Below are positions 45,901-58,056 of a DNA stretch of 64,000 bases, piece after piece (the first letter of the stretch is position 1; every line of letters starts with the position of its first letter). A program made the translations under genes and the position numbers. The stretch comes from Portulaca oleracea (lineage: Eukaryota; Streptophyta; Magnoliopsida; Caryophyllales; Portulacaceae), in NCBI GenBank assembly GCA_029582165.1, contig CM055870.1, positions 12,448,332 to 12,512,331 of the forward strand, written 5' to 3'. A model generated the notes under the pieces. It was not told the DNA's origin. It did not search any database and saw only the letters and a list, made by a program, of their open reading frames with translations.

Positions 45901-46970
45901 ATTCCTAAACTTCAGGATTATTTTGATGGATGTGTTCATTGCTCATGAGTCATGAATGATGCGCATCATATTTACTCTCTATTGAGTTATCAAAGTAGCA
46001 TCCTGTTCCCCTCTTCATATGTTTTTTCCCCTGTAAATTTTCATCTTCAATCGTCCTAGGTTCAGTTCTTTCTGTTTCTCTGCATTCTCCCTTTCGAAAA
46101 CAATTTGGCAGATACTCCCTAGTTTGAAATCTTGTCAACCTCCCCCCCCCCCCCCCCTCCCTCTCTTTTTTTTTGGTTGGGCGACGAAAAGGGTTGTCAT
46201 GAATCAAAAGTCTGTGTAATGTTTCTTGATCATTTGTCATGCCATAGCAATGTGTTTTGGATCACAACCAAGGGCTGCCAGAATCATGCCAACAATCTCC
46301 CCTACGTTGTATTCTTTTGATTTTATCTATTGAAAAAATGAAGTTTAACATTGAAGTGTTGATGCTCTACCTACTAAGTTAGTACAAGAATAGTAATACC
46401 TGGAAGTTGCTTTCCAACTATATCCTTTTGATAAGGACAATATGAAGGCGTAACTTGTTATTAGAGATGTAAATGCAAGAACTTTCTTTTGATTTCTGCG
46501 TGTTTCTTATTCATATCATTAGCAGAGCACCTTATGCAGTTTGTCCAAACTTCTCGGAGGCTACATATCATTTAATTGTGGTTACTTTCCTGCATTTACA
46601 GGCCCTAGAGTGACAGTTCCTCGAAGTCTGAGATGGGCTGCTTGTGGAGCTGTGTCTGTTAGTACAACTACTGCCTTGCTGGTTCGCCTTTTCAGTCCCG
46701 AATGTGAACCCCAGAACATTGATGCTTATGACAACAAAAAATGACTGGTTTTTTGTATTCAGAGCTTATCATCTAGGCAATGCATACAGCAGACTTCCTT
46801 TTTCAAGTGCTTGGCAATTGGCATGTTATTATTTGTCTCCAGCCCACGAGCTTATGCCACTTTTGCAACTAGACTGAACTAGCCAAGTACTCCTATCTTT
46901 TATGACTACACAGAAGTACTATATGCACATTGGAAGGTTCTCTTTTTCTTTTGTTTTCTCAGTGTTGAAA
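42950..46970 (+). other. Transcription unit of the small membrane protein gene
   Basis: Exon 1 (about 42950-43240, untranslated, pyrimidine- and GC-rich) ends at the donor AG|GTAAACC. Intron 1 is 1.2 kb to the acceptor GCAG at 44444. Exon 2 is 44445-44654, intron 2 is 44655-46601, and exon 3 runs from 46602 to an estimated 3'UTR end near 46970. The 5' boundary and polyadenylation site are estimates. Intron 2 is unremarkable AT-rich DNA with a C-rich/T-rich run at 46141-46175. Confidence 0.65.
44507..46744 (+). CDS. Small two-helix membrane protein, COX20-like topology (tentative)
   Basis: Coding exons 44507-44654 and 46602-46744, phase-1 junction, 96 residues. Residues 1-28 are basic (MALRKALGWSDGELMRSDAK). 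Helix 1 is about 29-46 (TAGIFTVGGALGFWVLCRL). A short basic loop follows (HYGPRVTVPRSLR). Helix 2 is about 62-78 (AACGAVSVSTTTALLVRLF), and the tail is short and polar. Two close helices with a basic loop and a cysteine-arginine before each resemble COX20/FAM36A, an inner-membrane cytochrome oxidase assembly factor, but I have no alignment to prove it. Both splice junctions restore one open frame, and the translated part starts at the first ATG with a good context in exon 2. A long intron in the 5'UTR is common in constitutively expressed plant genes. Confidence 0.7.
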
Positions 46971-48754
46971 AAGTTTATAAGAGTTGGACCCGTAAGCTTA
47001 TTATTAGGGTAAGGGCATACCTTGATCCTAATAAGCTTACGAATTGATGTAGCATGCCTAGGTGTGTGTATACCTTGTTGATTGTTTGTCCTTCCTTGTA
47101 CCCTTGTTTTAGCAGTTGGGTGACATCCTTGATCCTTCTATCTAAGCTTTTAAGGTGGTTTCAACTTTTAAATCGCCCAACTTGTATGAGGTGGTTTTAT
47201 GAGAGCCAGCTATGATGCCTTGCGGTTTTTGGTGTTTGGTGATTGGATTTTGAACAATTTTGTCATGAGATTGTGTTACAGAGTCCAAATAAGTTTTCAT
47301 TAGAATGATCTGGCTCCAAAGATCATATATGGATATGTTCTTTTCTTCTGATAATTTGAACTATATTTCATCATTTGTCATAAAAGGTAAACTTATTTCC
47401 ATCCTAGTTCAACTAATCGTCCAAACATTCATGCAATTGCCTTGCAATCTAATATCTGCTCACTGTAGACAAATGAACATATTCATAACCAACAACCTTC
47501 AGAAAGGGTCTACAATTTGGCAACCAAGAAGATAGATATATATGCCAAATCTTATTCAATAGCAAGATAAACATTTTTTTTTTTTTGTATCTGAGTTCAA
47601 CACCATTTTCTCTACATCTATACATCGGGTGCCATTGGCGTTGTGAGCATCAAAAACTCTAAGATTACGTGGGATGCATCAATGACCATGACTAGCGCTT
47701 AGGGAATTGTTTGCAATAAACTCAAAATCATAAGTACAAGGAAACACATCCAAAGATGAGGTGTCAAAATGTAACCAAGATTAGGAACACCTGTGAATTG
47801 TTCTAATGTAAGATACCTTGATTCTTAAAAGTTTTGCCTTAACCAAATGCATCAAAAGATAAGGTGACAAAATGCTAGCATTGTCTTCCCCATCAAGATC
47901 AAGTAACCCGAGCCTTCTTTTCTGAGCTTGAAGATAAAATGAAGGTCACATCTGCCAATGAATATAAGTATATGACTATCCATCACACTGAGCAGGTATA
48001 AATACCCAAGACATACATTATTTTGTTCCACAGGGCCCAATGAGATCACCTCTATTGTTACAGATTAGGGTGTTGTGCATTTTCGACCCCCACCATAAAA
48101 AAAAGAATCAAAACAATATAAAAAAAAAAAAGCGAAAGGAAACAGTTGTCTACCTATTTGCATACTTCAGCAATCTTTCTTGTAAGTTCATCAAGCAGCC
48201 AAGATCCACAACCTTCAACTCAAGATCGAGAGAGGTCATATGTTGTTTTTCTTCAAAGTAAGTTCATCAAGCAAGAAGATCCATAGCCTTCAACTCAAGA
48301 TCTGGAAGGCATATGTTGCTTTTCTTTTCTTTAACCTGAAATTTTGGTAGCCATTATTGGATAAACAATCAATAGAACCTACACAGTATCATTAGGTTTT
48401 TGCTAAATGTATACAAATACAAGCACTTCTTTCCGTAGGCCATATTGGTAAATACTAAACAAAGACCCTGTGCTAGTGCACCCAGAAAAAAAGTATTTAT
48501 TAACTGGACTTTTTATTTATTAATAATTTGGGTAAAAAACTAAAAACCCCATAAATGTATAAGCACATATATAGCAATGTGAAATTAGCTAATTTGCTAC
48601 CCGAGTAGCTGTCATGAATAATCAAGCTGAAGATTAACTGAGGCAAGCCAAAACTGATCTGTCTTTGCTCAATAAGCATTCAAACCCTGTTTGTAATTTC
48701 CTTTTTTATAAAAAAAAAAAAGCTTGTCATCCTAAAAAACAAAAACCAAAAAAA
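46971..48754. other. Intergenic DNA, no gene seen
   Basis: AT-rich, with T-rich and A-rich runs (47573-47587, 48100-48131). 48180-48310 contains a direct repeat of about 60 bp built on AAGTTCATCAAGCA, GATCCA and CCTTCAACTCAAGATC. No credible ORF. Confidence 0.5.
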
Positions 48755-49090
48755 GGTGATGGTCCAGTTGGAATCTTAGGAAGCTGGGCACTAATGGATC
48801 TGAGTGGCACTGATCCGTTATCCTTCCACTGACAAGAGCAGGAGGTTGTCGTTGCTCTGTGAAACCAGCCTCACGCAATCCCCTCCCCATCTTAGGGCCC
48901 AAGAGACCTGAGCCTTCGCCCAAGCCACATGGGCCAACTCCCAACTTGGATAGGGCGGACCAGCAGTTAGCCAGCCCCAGACCCGACCCAGCTGCCTGAA
49001 GCCCATGTTCCATCACCTTAATGCCCCCACTTGGGTTTCAAGCTCAAGCTACTGAGCTCGGCAATATCTGTTGTGATAGCTAGATTTATT
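48755..49090 (-). repeat. Dispersed repeat copy 1, possibly SINE-related
   Basis: About 330 bp that recurs at 51066-51395 in the same orientation (shared GGTGATGGTCCA, CGTTATCCTTCCACTGACA, CAACTCCCAACTTGGA, AATGCCCCCACTTGGGTT). On the minus strand it starts near GAGCTCAGTAGCTTGAGC with a weak tRNA A/B-box-like layout and ends in T- and A-rich tails. This is suggestive of a SINE but not proven. Confidence 0.55.
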
Positions 49091-50270
49091 AACAATGTGA
49101 TTTAGTCTTCAGTTGGCGATGTGGGAGGTTGGGAGACTAAACATAACATTTGCTTATAGTTGTAGGTCAAACTCACACTCAATCCGAGATAATCATCCAT
49201 TTCAAGCTGACAGTCAAATTTAAGTTGGGATTTGAGGTATCATTATTCAATGGGAATGTTACATAAACACCCCCACATCATTACAATCTTCATCTGCTCT
49301 GAATGCAGGAGTATCTGGGTTGTTAACTGAACTACTCTTTGCAGACATATTGGCATGATATGCGCCCTTGCTCATCCAAGGCTTTGAGGGTTGCTTTTTT
49401 CCCCTGGCTCTCTTCACACTTTCTTTCGAGTACGTACATCCTTCTGCACATAAAACTTGATATTAGTCAATCAGGCAGAGGTTATTGCCAACTTCTGTAA
49501 TTTGTATCTATTTAGAGTCAGTGATTGTAAGTAATCTGGAAGTTCAGAATCCAAATTGCGTTGCTTAGCTTGAAAACGGCAAACATTGCTCAGACCACTC
49601 CCAAGCTGCCGATTCAAATCGCTCAGAGAGTACCTCTGCTAGAGATATCTCAAAAGAATAAATATAACATTGTCACTTGTTATACAGCCTCTCCCTGAAT
49701 TTATCAGTGAATTGGTTCTAGGTTGTTTCCTCTTATGAATGAAATGCCTCCTTTAGCATGAACCTATTCCATGTTGTCACTTATGACGAACTGGAATCTG
49801 CTTGTTTTCTTAGACATTTCCCAATTTCTAAGACCCTTTTTACCCCAAGCCTTTGGAAGACTCATATGCCAGTGTCTTTGTTGTCTGAGAACGCTGTGCT
49901 TTTGCACACACCACAGTTCTAGCTTCTCAGTGCCTCAAGTAGAAAGTCTTTGCTTTTTACATTTTGACTGTTGATGGTAGCCCTTAAAGCAAAGAGACTG
50001 TCTTAATTCAATGTGGCCACTGCTAGAAGAAAACTCAAGAGAGGTGGTGTTGCTTAGAGAGGTCCTGTATGATTCAAATGAGGGCAAGCTCATAACCACA
50101 TATAAACATTCCTCGTACGATCTAATAACAATCTGTAGAATACGCAATAGAATTTGCTTTTTGATTTATTAGTTTCCATCTGGTTCAGGTAAAAATCACC
50201 TAAAACACAGTGGTGGTACCCAACTCCCAGAAATTGTGTATAGGGTTACTACAAGCTGCAATCTTTATGT
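49091..50270. other. Flank of repeat copy 1, no gene seen
   Basis: 49260-49400 is loosely similar to 51517-51700 (CATCTGCT, GTTGTCAACTG / GTTGTTAACTG, TTGCTCATCCAAG), so the duplicated segment is longer than the repeat itself. The remainder holds no ORF above background. Confidence 0.5.
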
Positions 50271-50278
50271 AATACTAT

Positions 50279-50780
50279 TAGACCTGTCAATTCGGTCGGG
50301 CGGGCGGTTTCGGGTCGGTCATATATCGGGTTCGGGTAAATACGGGTCAGGAGTATTTCAGGTTTGGGAAAATACGGGCGGTGTATTTCGGTTTCGGGTC
50401 AACCCAAGGGGTTATGATTGCGACATTTTTTTAAAAAAATGGTCTCTAAATACTACTTTTTGTACAATATACATAATAAAATATGATTATCTTCTAGCAA
50501 CGATAGATTATTGTAACTATTTTAACTTAAATAAGAGAAATAACAAATAAATAAGTTGCGCTTATAGTTTAATAGTTAAAAATTTGAATGCAAAGTCACA
50601 AATTTTAATAAAGTTTAACTTAAAAAGTTAAATTTTAGGTCAAGCAACGGTCGAGTTTGACCCGCTAATTTTCGGGTTCGATATACTTCGGGTTTAGTTG
50701 AAAAAATCATGTTCAAAACCCAGAAATTTCAGGCGGGTTCGGTTCGGGTTATCGGGTCGGGTCAGAAATTGCCAAGTCTA
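50279..50780. mobile_element. hAT MITE (502 bp) with perfect 8-bp TSD
   Basis: AATACTAT at 50271-50278 is repeated at 50781-50788. TIRs are TAGACCTGTCAATT and the reverse complement of AATTGCCAAGTCTA. Ends are rich in GGGTCGGG and TTCGGGT. No transposase. The 8-bp duplication and TIRs fit the hAT superfamily. Best-defined member of the family seen at 3351, 4222 and 35617. Confidence 0.92.
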
Positions 50781-50870
50781 AATACTATTTATCGTGAAGA
50801 ACCGAACAAGCTGCAATCTTTATGTAATACTATTTATCGTGAAGAACCGAACAAGCTGCAATCCTGTAGG
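50781..50870 (+). repeat. 45-bp tandem repeat, interrupted by the hAT MITE
   Basis: Unit AATACTATTTATCGTGAAGA plus ACCGAACAAGCTGCAATCTT and TATGT, two copies right of the MITE. The end of a third copy (AAGCTGCAATCTTTATGTAATACTAT) is left of it at 50253-50278, so the MITE landed within the array. Confidence 0.85.
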
Positions 50871-51065
50871 TTTAAGCATGTGTATAGCCATAGCAAATGA
50901 GTTCAATAAGCATTTAAATGAAGCAAACTCGAGCTTATCAACTTTCACCAAATTAGAGTGCGAGGTTCTGAGTTGAATTGAGATTCTTCTCAGATGATTC
51001 TGAGTTGTAAAAATGGTCTTGCCTCAGTTTAAAAATTAAAAAAAAAAACGAAAAACAAAACAAAA

Positions 51066-51395
51066 GGTGATGGTCCAATTGGAGTCTTAGGCAACTGGGC
51101 ACAATTGGATCATGGAGGCACCAGCCCGTTATCCTTCCACTGACAGGAGCAGGAGGTTTTCATTGCTCTGTGAATCCAGCCTCATGCGGTTCCCTCCACT
51201 TTAGGGCCCCATGAAACCTGGGCCTTCGCCCAAACCACACAGGCCAACTCCCAACTTGGACAGGGCGGGCCAGCAGTTAGCCTACTCAAGACCCAGCCCA
51301 GTTGCCTAAGCCCACGTTCCACCACCTTAATGCCCCCACTTGGGTTACAAGCTCACGTGACTGAGCTCGACAACAACATTGGTTCTGTCAGAAAT
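51066..51395 (-). repeat. Dispersed repeat copy 2, possibly SINE-related
   Basis: Direct copy of 48755-49090 with scattered substitutions and small indels. Similarity continues weakly on the downstream side to about 51700. Confidence 0.55.
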
Positions 51396-52870
51396 TATTA
51401 ACTGTTTGGTTTATTCTTTAGCTGGCAATGTGGGAAAGTAACATAACATATCTTCTGCACAAAATTCACGCTCAAATATGAGTTAGGATCTGAGTTATCA
51501 TCAATGATGAATAGAAATGCTACACAATCACCCCTGATCGATCCAGTGTTCATCTGCTGTGAAATGCTGGACTGTCCGCGTTGTCAACTGATCGAGTTCC
51601 ACAATGTCAGATGGTTCATTAGTGTTTAGATCATCATTCTTGGCTGACATACTGATACGTTATAAGCCGCCGTTGCTCATCCAAGTCTTCAAGGGCTGAT
51701 TTTACAGTTTTACCTTGTATCTCTTCAATTGTTACTCGGTATTTTTCAATTTCACAAGCGTGTGTATCTATTAGTCAGTGATTGTTACTAACCTGGAAAT
51801 CCAGAATCCACTCATGTTGCTTGGCTTGAAGCTGGGAACCTACCGTACAAGTATTGTTGTGCATATGTAGAATGAAACCCACAAATTACACTGTACACCG
51901 TGATGGATTTATCTAGATCCGTTACATGTAATAAAATAGGTCAAGTTTTCTTTGATAAAATTTTAAAATATTGACAGATTTGAAATAATATTAATAAATT
52001 TATGATGAGTTTTATAATAATTGATGAACCAGTGTAGATCCTCCTAGTGTTTCATATGACAATTGGAATGAAGCCATATTACTAGATGAAAGTAAAGGCC
52101 AAAGGGTGGGAAGAAGACCTAAGAGGGAGAGCCAGAAAATGGTGAGGTTAAGTAAGGTCATGTCAATGTCCGTAACGGTTAAGGCTCAGTTTTTTTTGCG
52201 GTAGGTTAAGGTGCGGTATCGCACCGCACCGTATTATTTAATTTCTACCTCATTTCACCATACCACAATCATTAACTCTCATCACTTTTTTCCTCTACTT
52301 TTCACATTCTCTTCTCACTTACCCCACCCACCGTAATTCTTACCACAACTCACCACACTTCACCACATTTTTTCAAATTCCACCGCTTTATTACTACACA
52401 ACACCAACTGTATAAAAGAACGGATCCTAAATTAATAAGGAATTACCCATCAGCCTTATAATTTTCATACGTATAAACTTTTAATTTCACCAAAGTTTTA
52501 ACCTCACCATGATGTTTGGAAGATTGAGGAATGGTAATCTACTACCTCCGTTCTTATTTATCTGTCTTTTAGAAAATTGTGTTAAAAACTTTGACCATTA
52601 ATATGTTAATTTGTATAATGATTTATCATATATAATTGACGTCATTAAATTTGTAATGAAAAACACTATTAGAAAAATATAATACTACCTTTGTCCCTAA
52701 TTCATTGTCAAAAAAACTACTTTTACAAGTCCAAAGTGTTTAGGAACTTGTGTAAAAGAAATTACACTTTGACACATATGCCCTTGCACACCACATAGAA
52801 AATTGGGAAAGAAAAAATAAAATAGGATAATTGGATTGTAATAATCCCTACTTTCACCAATTGGACAATG
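51396..52870. other. Intergenic DNA with MITE fragments
   Basis: 52190-52400 is a CACC/TTCACC-rich low-complexity patch starting GCGGTATCGCACCGCACCG. 52543-52560 (CTACCTCCGTTCTTATTTA) and 52684-52710 (ACTACCTTTGTCCCTAATTC) are ends of Stowaway-like elements, neither with a clear partner. No ORF. Confidence 0.5.
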
Positions 52871-53309
52871 GTGGACCGTACTTTCACTTTGTATTTTGGT
52901 GGTCCAAAAAAAAAAAATTGGATTGTAGTGGTACCAAATCCACCTCCACATTCTTCTTATTTTTTTTCATTCCTACACTATATTGTTTTTGTTTTTTTCG
53001 CTCCTGCCCCTAGAAAGTTAATGAATTGTAGTTTCTAAAACATTTTAAAAATTATTTTTTTGAGACTCCGAATAATTATTATGATTTTTTGAAAATAATA
53101 AAAGTGAAAAAATCGTAAAAAATAGTAAAAAAATGAAAAAAATTTGGGAGAAACGCTGTAAATTCATTAAAAATCATTGTAAAGTGTTATACTAAGTTTT
53201 GAATCAAATGCAACACAAAATCTATGATTCCCTTGAAAATATCCCACTACAATCCAATTTTATTTTTTTTTGGACCACCAGAATACAAAGTGAAAGTACG
53301 GTCCACCAA
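52871..53309. mobile_element. Inverted-repeat element (about 440 bp)
   Basis: The left arm 52871-52931 (GTGGACCGTACTTTCACTTT and TTGGATTGTAGTGG) is inverted at 53243-53309 (CCACTACAATCCAATTTTAT, AAAGTGAAAGTACGGTCCAC). Arms are about 65 bp and the spacer is AT-rich. No target duplication was found. Confidence 0.75.
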
Positions 53310-53369
53310 ATCACTTGATAGTCGCCGTAGTGACTTGCTTCCTTTTTTTTTTTGATTCAAATAGCCCCT

Positions 53370-55799
53370 GGCTTAGTGGAATCTCGATTGAATTTTTTCT
53401 AAGCCAGGGTCACTCGAACATTCTTGGCTTAATGCAGGCGGTACCGAAGTGTTGCACCTATCTGGCTTAGGTAGCGATACAGAGGTGGTAGACTCCTCTT
53501 ACTACCAGTGGGACACTTACTTTGGCCCTGGTGGAAGCGGGGCCCATGGGGCTAATAGCGCCAGTGGCGATACGGAGGTCTGGCATGATGAGGACTGAGA
53601 ATGATGCACATGCAGGGTCTTTATGTAATGAACTTATGTAATGCTATGTATGACTCTTTATTATGCACTTAGGACAATGCAATGCAATGATGCATGACGT
53701 ACGTTTTTTTTTATTTATGCACTAGTGCGAACCACTGATGTGATGCTTATGCAATGATGGTGCTGCGTAACGCACTTTTTATTCTCGTGTACCCTTATGC
53801 ATAATGTAACAACAATGTGTAATGCGATATGCAATCTACATGGTGGGATTACTCCCACTTCCCCAAAAAAAGACCGAAAATTAAATGCTACAAGTAAGTT
53901 CGAGCTACAATTTCGGGGCCGGTGAAGACATATAACTATCTTGTGGACCCGCATTACGACCCAAAATAGAGTTGAAGTGGCTCCGTGAGATAGCCCAATA
54001 TGCTGGCCCAAACCCGCCTGGGTTTCAGGCCCAAAATGATTCCCACTTCTAGGAGCTGGGCCTTTAGAACTCCACATAGGCTGGCCCAGGCCCGTCTGCG
54101 TTTCGCGCCGAGAAACCCTAACTTGGTGTGCAGTTTAAGGAAAGTTGATCTTGGCGTACAGGGCAAGTAAACCCGTCTGGGTTACGCCTACTCCAAATCA
54201 CAAGCACAAGCCAAACACCATCAAACCCGTCTGAGTTTCATTATCCCCATTATTTCCTTGCCCCGACGTGAATCAAATCGTCCATTCGTCCCGATGGCGT
54301 TCGAGAAAAAGCACTCTGTCCAAAAAAAGAGAGAGAGTTGGGGAGGTATAAGTTGACTTCTCTGATAAGTTTGAGGCAAGTGAAAATAGATTGGGATTTT
54401 CTACGTGCTGCTGAAACATTCTGGGATAAGGAATTTTCGATCGAAACAAAATCAATTCAACAAGCGAGCACAAAGATTAATCTGGACAAAATCAAAACTC
54501 AGTGCGAAAGAGATAGGAAGAAATTTTCGAATCTCAAAGGAGAGAACAAGTACTTCAGAGGCATAAATCTGCCAACAGTTCTAAGAATAATGCAAATGTG
54601 CGCGGTTAGTTATGGATGTAGGTCAGTCAAAAAGAACAAACCTCACATAGGAAAGAACAAACACTCAAACACTCAATTTTGAATATGTATATGTGTTTTC
54701 TCATACTCAAACCAATAGAAACAAACTACCATAAGCTTGATAAGAACCTCGCTCTCCACTACTGGTATGCAATGCACAAGTGACAATCAAAAAGACTTTT
54801 TCGGGTTGTAACGGGGCTTAGGTTAGGGTAAGGAGTGGTAAAATTTGGAAATGAGGAGTTAAGAGCCATGCTTGGATTGATTTTCAATGAATAAAACACT
54901 TTAAACTCTCCTTCTTGCTTAATGTATGCAAGGCATTTCACCTGAAACATCTCAACTGAATACAACCAGGTCAAAGTTTTCTGAACTTTAAATTGAATCT
55001 CCCTAATCACCCTTTTATTTTTGAAACTCTTTTCCTTTTTTTTATCAATTTTTTTTTACTTCTTTTTTTTATTTTTATTTTTTTGGGGAGAAGAATATCT
55101 ATGGAATCTTCGACTTTGATATAATATATGAACAACATAACCAAATACCAATCGCTCAAGATATGGGACTTTCAGATTCTCCCAAACTTCCAAAAAGACA
55201 AACTCTCATCCAACCAAGCAAGGCAAAGGGATACTGGATATCAGAGGCCAAGGCTTGTATTGTCAGGGTTCAATCATGAAAAAAGGATAAACAAAGGCTA
55301 GGCGGGGCAAAAAGAACGGTAAATATAATGTAAGGAAGGCTATTTAGCTATGTAGCTTATCAAAATAAAATCGAATGCCTTAATCACTTTGTCACAGCGT
55401 GCAATGCAAATGTGTAGTCTCAAGCAAGATGCAAAACAAGTTCTAGAGATGCAACTAATGGGTGAGTCACTCAGGGGATCATGGAATTGATGAAAGTGAT
55501 CAATTCAAAATTTAGGCAATGTGGACTCACGGGATGGGGTTCAATCAACTAAACTTAGCCCAAAGATTTGCAGCGCGCGCATTTATACTTTCTAAGATAG
55601 TCAAAGCAGTCAGATACAACTTTCATAACTTGTCTCAAAATCAGAAGATTTGAAGGAAAAGGTTTCAAAAACTTTTGAGATCTCATCCAGATTTTTCTAA
55701 GTGAAGCAAGTTAAACTGAAGGTAAGAAAGGTTTACAAATCATCACCGAAGGTGTTTCTGGTTTTAATCCTAGTCCTATCCTATATTTTTTTAGTTATA
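53370..55799 (-). other. Permuted 3' spacer blocks of Tat element 2
   Basis: 54440-55750 is the reverse complement of about 20.8-22.1 kb. 54298-54440 repeats the start of antisense ORF 1 (YKLTSLISLRQVKIDWDFLR on the plus strand). 53660-54297 matches 19.95-20.75 kb and contains the dyad at 54170-54183. 53370-53660 matches 22.2-22.5 kb. The order differs from element 1. Confidence 0.75.
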
Positions 55800-55906
55800 A
55801 ATTAATTCCTCTGCTGACTTGGCATCAACGCAAAGTAGATTGATGCCTGTGGCGGTCTTCTTGTAAAGTCGGTCGCGAATGATACAGTATTGCACTGCCA
55901 TCATTC

Positions 55907-57116
55907 TTATCGCTCTTTGTCCTCTAGAATCAGCCTCAACGGGGTGTACGGCCTCCGTTGGATGGAATTAGTCTCAACAATTTTCTGAGGGGGGCTAGGC
56001 GCGCTAGTGGCCCTCCTGTTGGAGTTAGATCCTTCCCAACCAGAATGTTGTGTGCTTTTCTCATTGTTAGCAGCTTCAATTTGAACACACAAGTCCTTCA
56101 AAGTTTCAAAGTCTTTGATAGATTGGAAGCCAAAATGCCGTGTGATGCGAGGATGGATGCTTTGCTTGAAAGTGCTTAGTTGCATCCTAAAGGGGATCGC
56201 TCGTCGATCTCTCGACCTTGAGTGCCATCGTTCATAATAAGAGAGGAATGACTCATCATCTCTTTGCTTCATGGAAGTGAGGTCATCTGATGACCTCCTT
56301 TGTTGAGACAACTAAAATGGTGATGAAGGCCTTGAACAACTCGTCTGCATCGCCTTGATGTGAGGGGTAGATTTTGGTACCAAACCTTGGCCTTACCTTC
56401 TAGAGTGGAAGGGAAGGCGTGGTGTAAAGACCTTCATCTACTTTGTGAAGAGGGGCCACCAAGAACTCCTCTAGATGATGAGATGGGTTCTCGATGGCTT
56501 GAACTCGATGCCGTGACTTCAACTTTGTCCCTTACCCTTGACACATGGTGTTTGGGGATGGCCAAACCCATGCAAGCGTCTGTAAAGGTTGGATCAATTT
56601 TCATCATCCTTCTGGTGAGCATGTTAACCTTCTCTTCAAGCTTCTTAACATAGGGGTCCTCCGAGGTTTTGGAGTTATTCTTTACGGATTTAGACTTGGC
56701 CTCACCAGATGAATTGGGTTTTGGGCCCCCATTTTTGGATTTAGGGTCACCCTTGTCAGCTCCATCATCAACTTCAGTCTCAGACTCGGAGGCATAATAG
56801 TCGTCTTCTTCCTCAGGCTCAATGCCCAGCTTCTTGTTGATCTGCTTAATGGCTTCCAGCACGCCATTCATGGTCTGTTGATTTTCGCTGAACTTCTTTT
56901 CTAGCTTCTCATTGGTTTTGTCCTCCTGGTCTGCCATGCAAATGACAATGGCTTCCTGTACCCGCTCATACAGCCCATCAAGTTGCTTGTCACCAGAACT
57001 CTCCCCGAAAAGGTTGTTGGCGAGGGATCCTGACATGGTGGATTCACTGGATTCACTGGATCGGCCAGGCGGTCTGTAGTTGGGATTGTGAATGAGCCTG
57101 CCGGTTCGTGGGTCAC
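55907..57116 (-). pseudogene. Tat element 2 gag
   Basis: Minus-strand frames 57036-56434 (GESSGDKQLDGLYERVQEAI, then a long acidic/Ser region and KLEEKVNMLTRRMMKIDPTF) and 56311-55907 (DDLTSMKQRDDESFLSYYER, HPRITRHFGFQSIKDFETLK). These are collinear with element 1 gag. A region of shifts near 56434-56311 covers the capsid core. It ends before the zinc finger, where the deletion to integrase starts. Confidence 0.85.
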
Positions 57117-58035
57117 GGATGCGGGCTCGGAGATGGTCTGCTATCCTACCTGCATGGAAACTGGTTTAGTGCTCGAAAGAACCTTTATGCCACCCGCCCA
57201 ATGCATGCATGACTTAATGGACCTATATGAATCTAGGACATGGACATGACGCCTACATGCTGACATAAGGGTGACTCACCCACTTTTGCGGGAGTGCATG
57301 TCCTAACTCTATATGGACCTAGCATGATGGTCGACAGGATCGATACTCATTGGGTCATTACTTGGATCGAGCCACGATGGATCATGTTTGAATTTTTATC
57401 GCTCAAGATCAAGGTACAAGATACAATGGGAATCGCCATAAAGGCCGAATAGGATCAATAGTAAGTGGATTGGAGTCAGGTTTGCCACCAAACCCGTGCG
57501 GTTTGGGCCACCCATCTCTCATTTGATCCTACGCTAGAATGACGTCCCACTCATGTTTGGGCTAGACATTTGGACTCATCTTTTACAGGATTAATTTACA
57601 TGACATACAGATGCGGATGAGCCTAATCATGGCTTTAGATTCAGGGTTTTTCTAGGTTTAGGCAGATGAATAGGGTACCACATGTTCTCGCCCTGCATTT
57701 TCCCCATATGGAGTTCATAAGAAAAATGTGTGGGGTGTTGCTCTTTGGGTTTCAAGGAAACCTTTAGAGTGTAACACGGGTGAGAGGAGAGATCAAATGC
57801 TTGGCGATGTAAGTGCATCCCACAAGTATTGACCTCCCGCTCTCGGGATTGATTCCTAGTTTTAAAACCTAAACCAACGCTTTTGTGCTCCCCAGCCATA
57901 AAGGCCCAAGAGTAGCCTGGTATGCAATATGCCTAAAAATGATAAAAATATGAAATAAATTAATTCCTCCTTTTTTTTTTACAAAATTCACTAAAATTTA
58001 ATTCTTTCAAGTTTTACCCTCTTTTTAAGTTTAAG

Positions 58036-58053
58036 TCCCCAGTGGAGTCGCCA
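58036..58053 (-). other. Primer binding site of Tat element 2
   Basis: TCCCCAGTGGAGTCGCCA, the reverse complement of the site at 10546-10563. It marks the LTR inner edge three bases away. Confidence 0.85.
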
Positions 58054-58056
58054 ATC

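Noticed and set aside
48732..49016. Minus-strand frame of 94 codons
   Set aside because: It lies entirely within a repeated cassette whose second copy at 51066-51395 does not keep the frame.
48990..49090. tRNA gene
   Set aside because: Only weak A/B-box-like text on the minus strand; no cloverleaf could be drawn. Kept as a possible SINE. No tRNA or rRNA gene was seen anywhere.
50236..50550. Plus-strand frame of 104 codons
   Set aside because: It is the translated left half of the hAT MITE.
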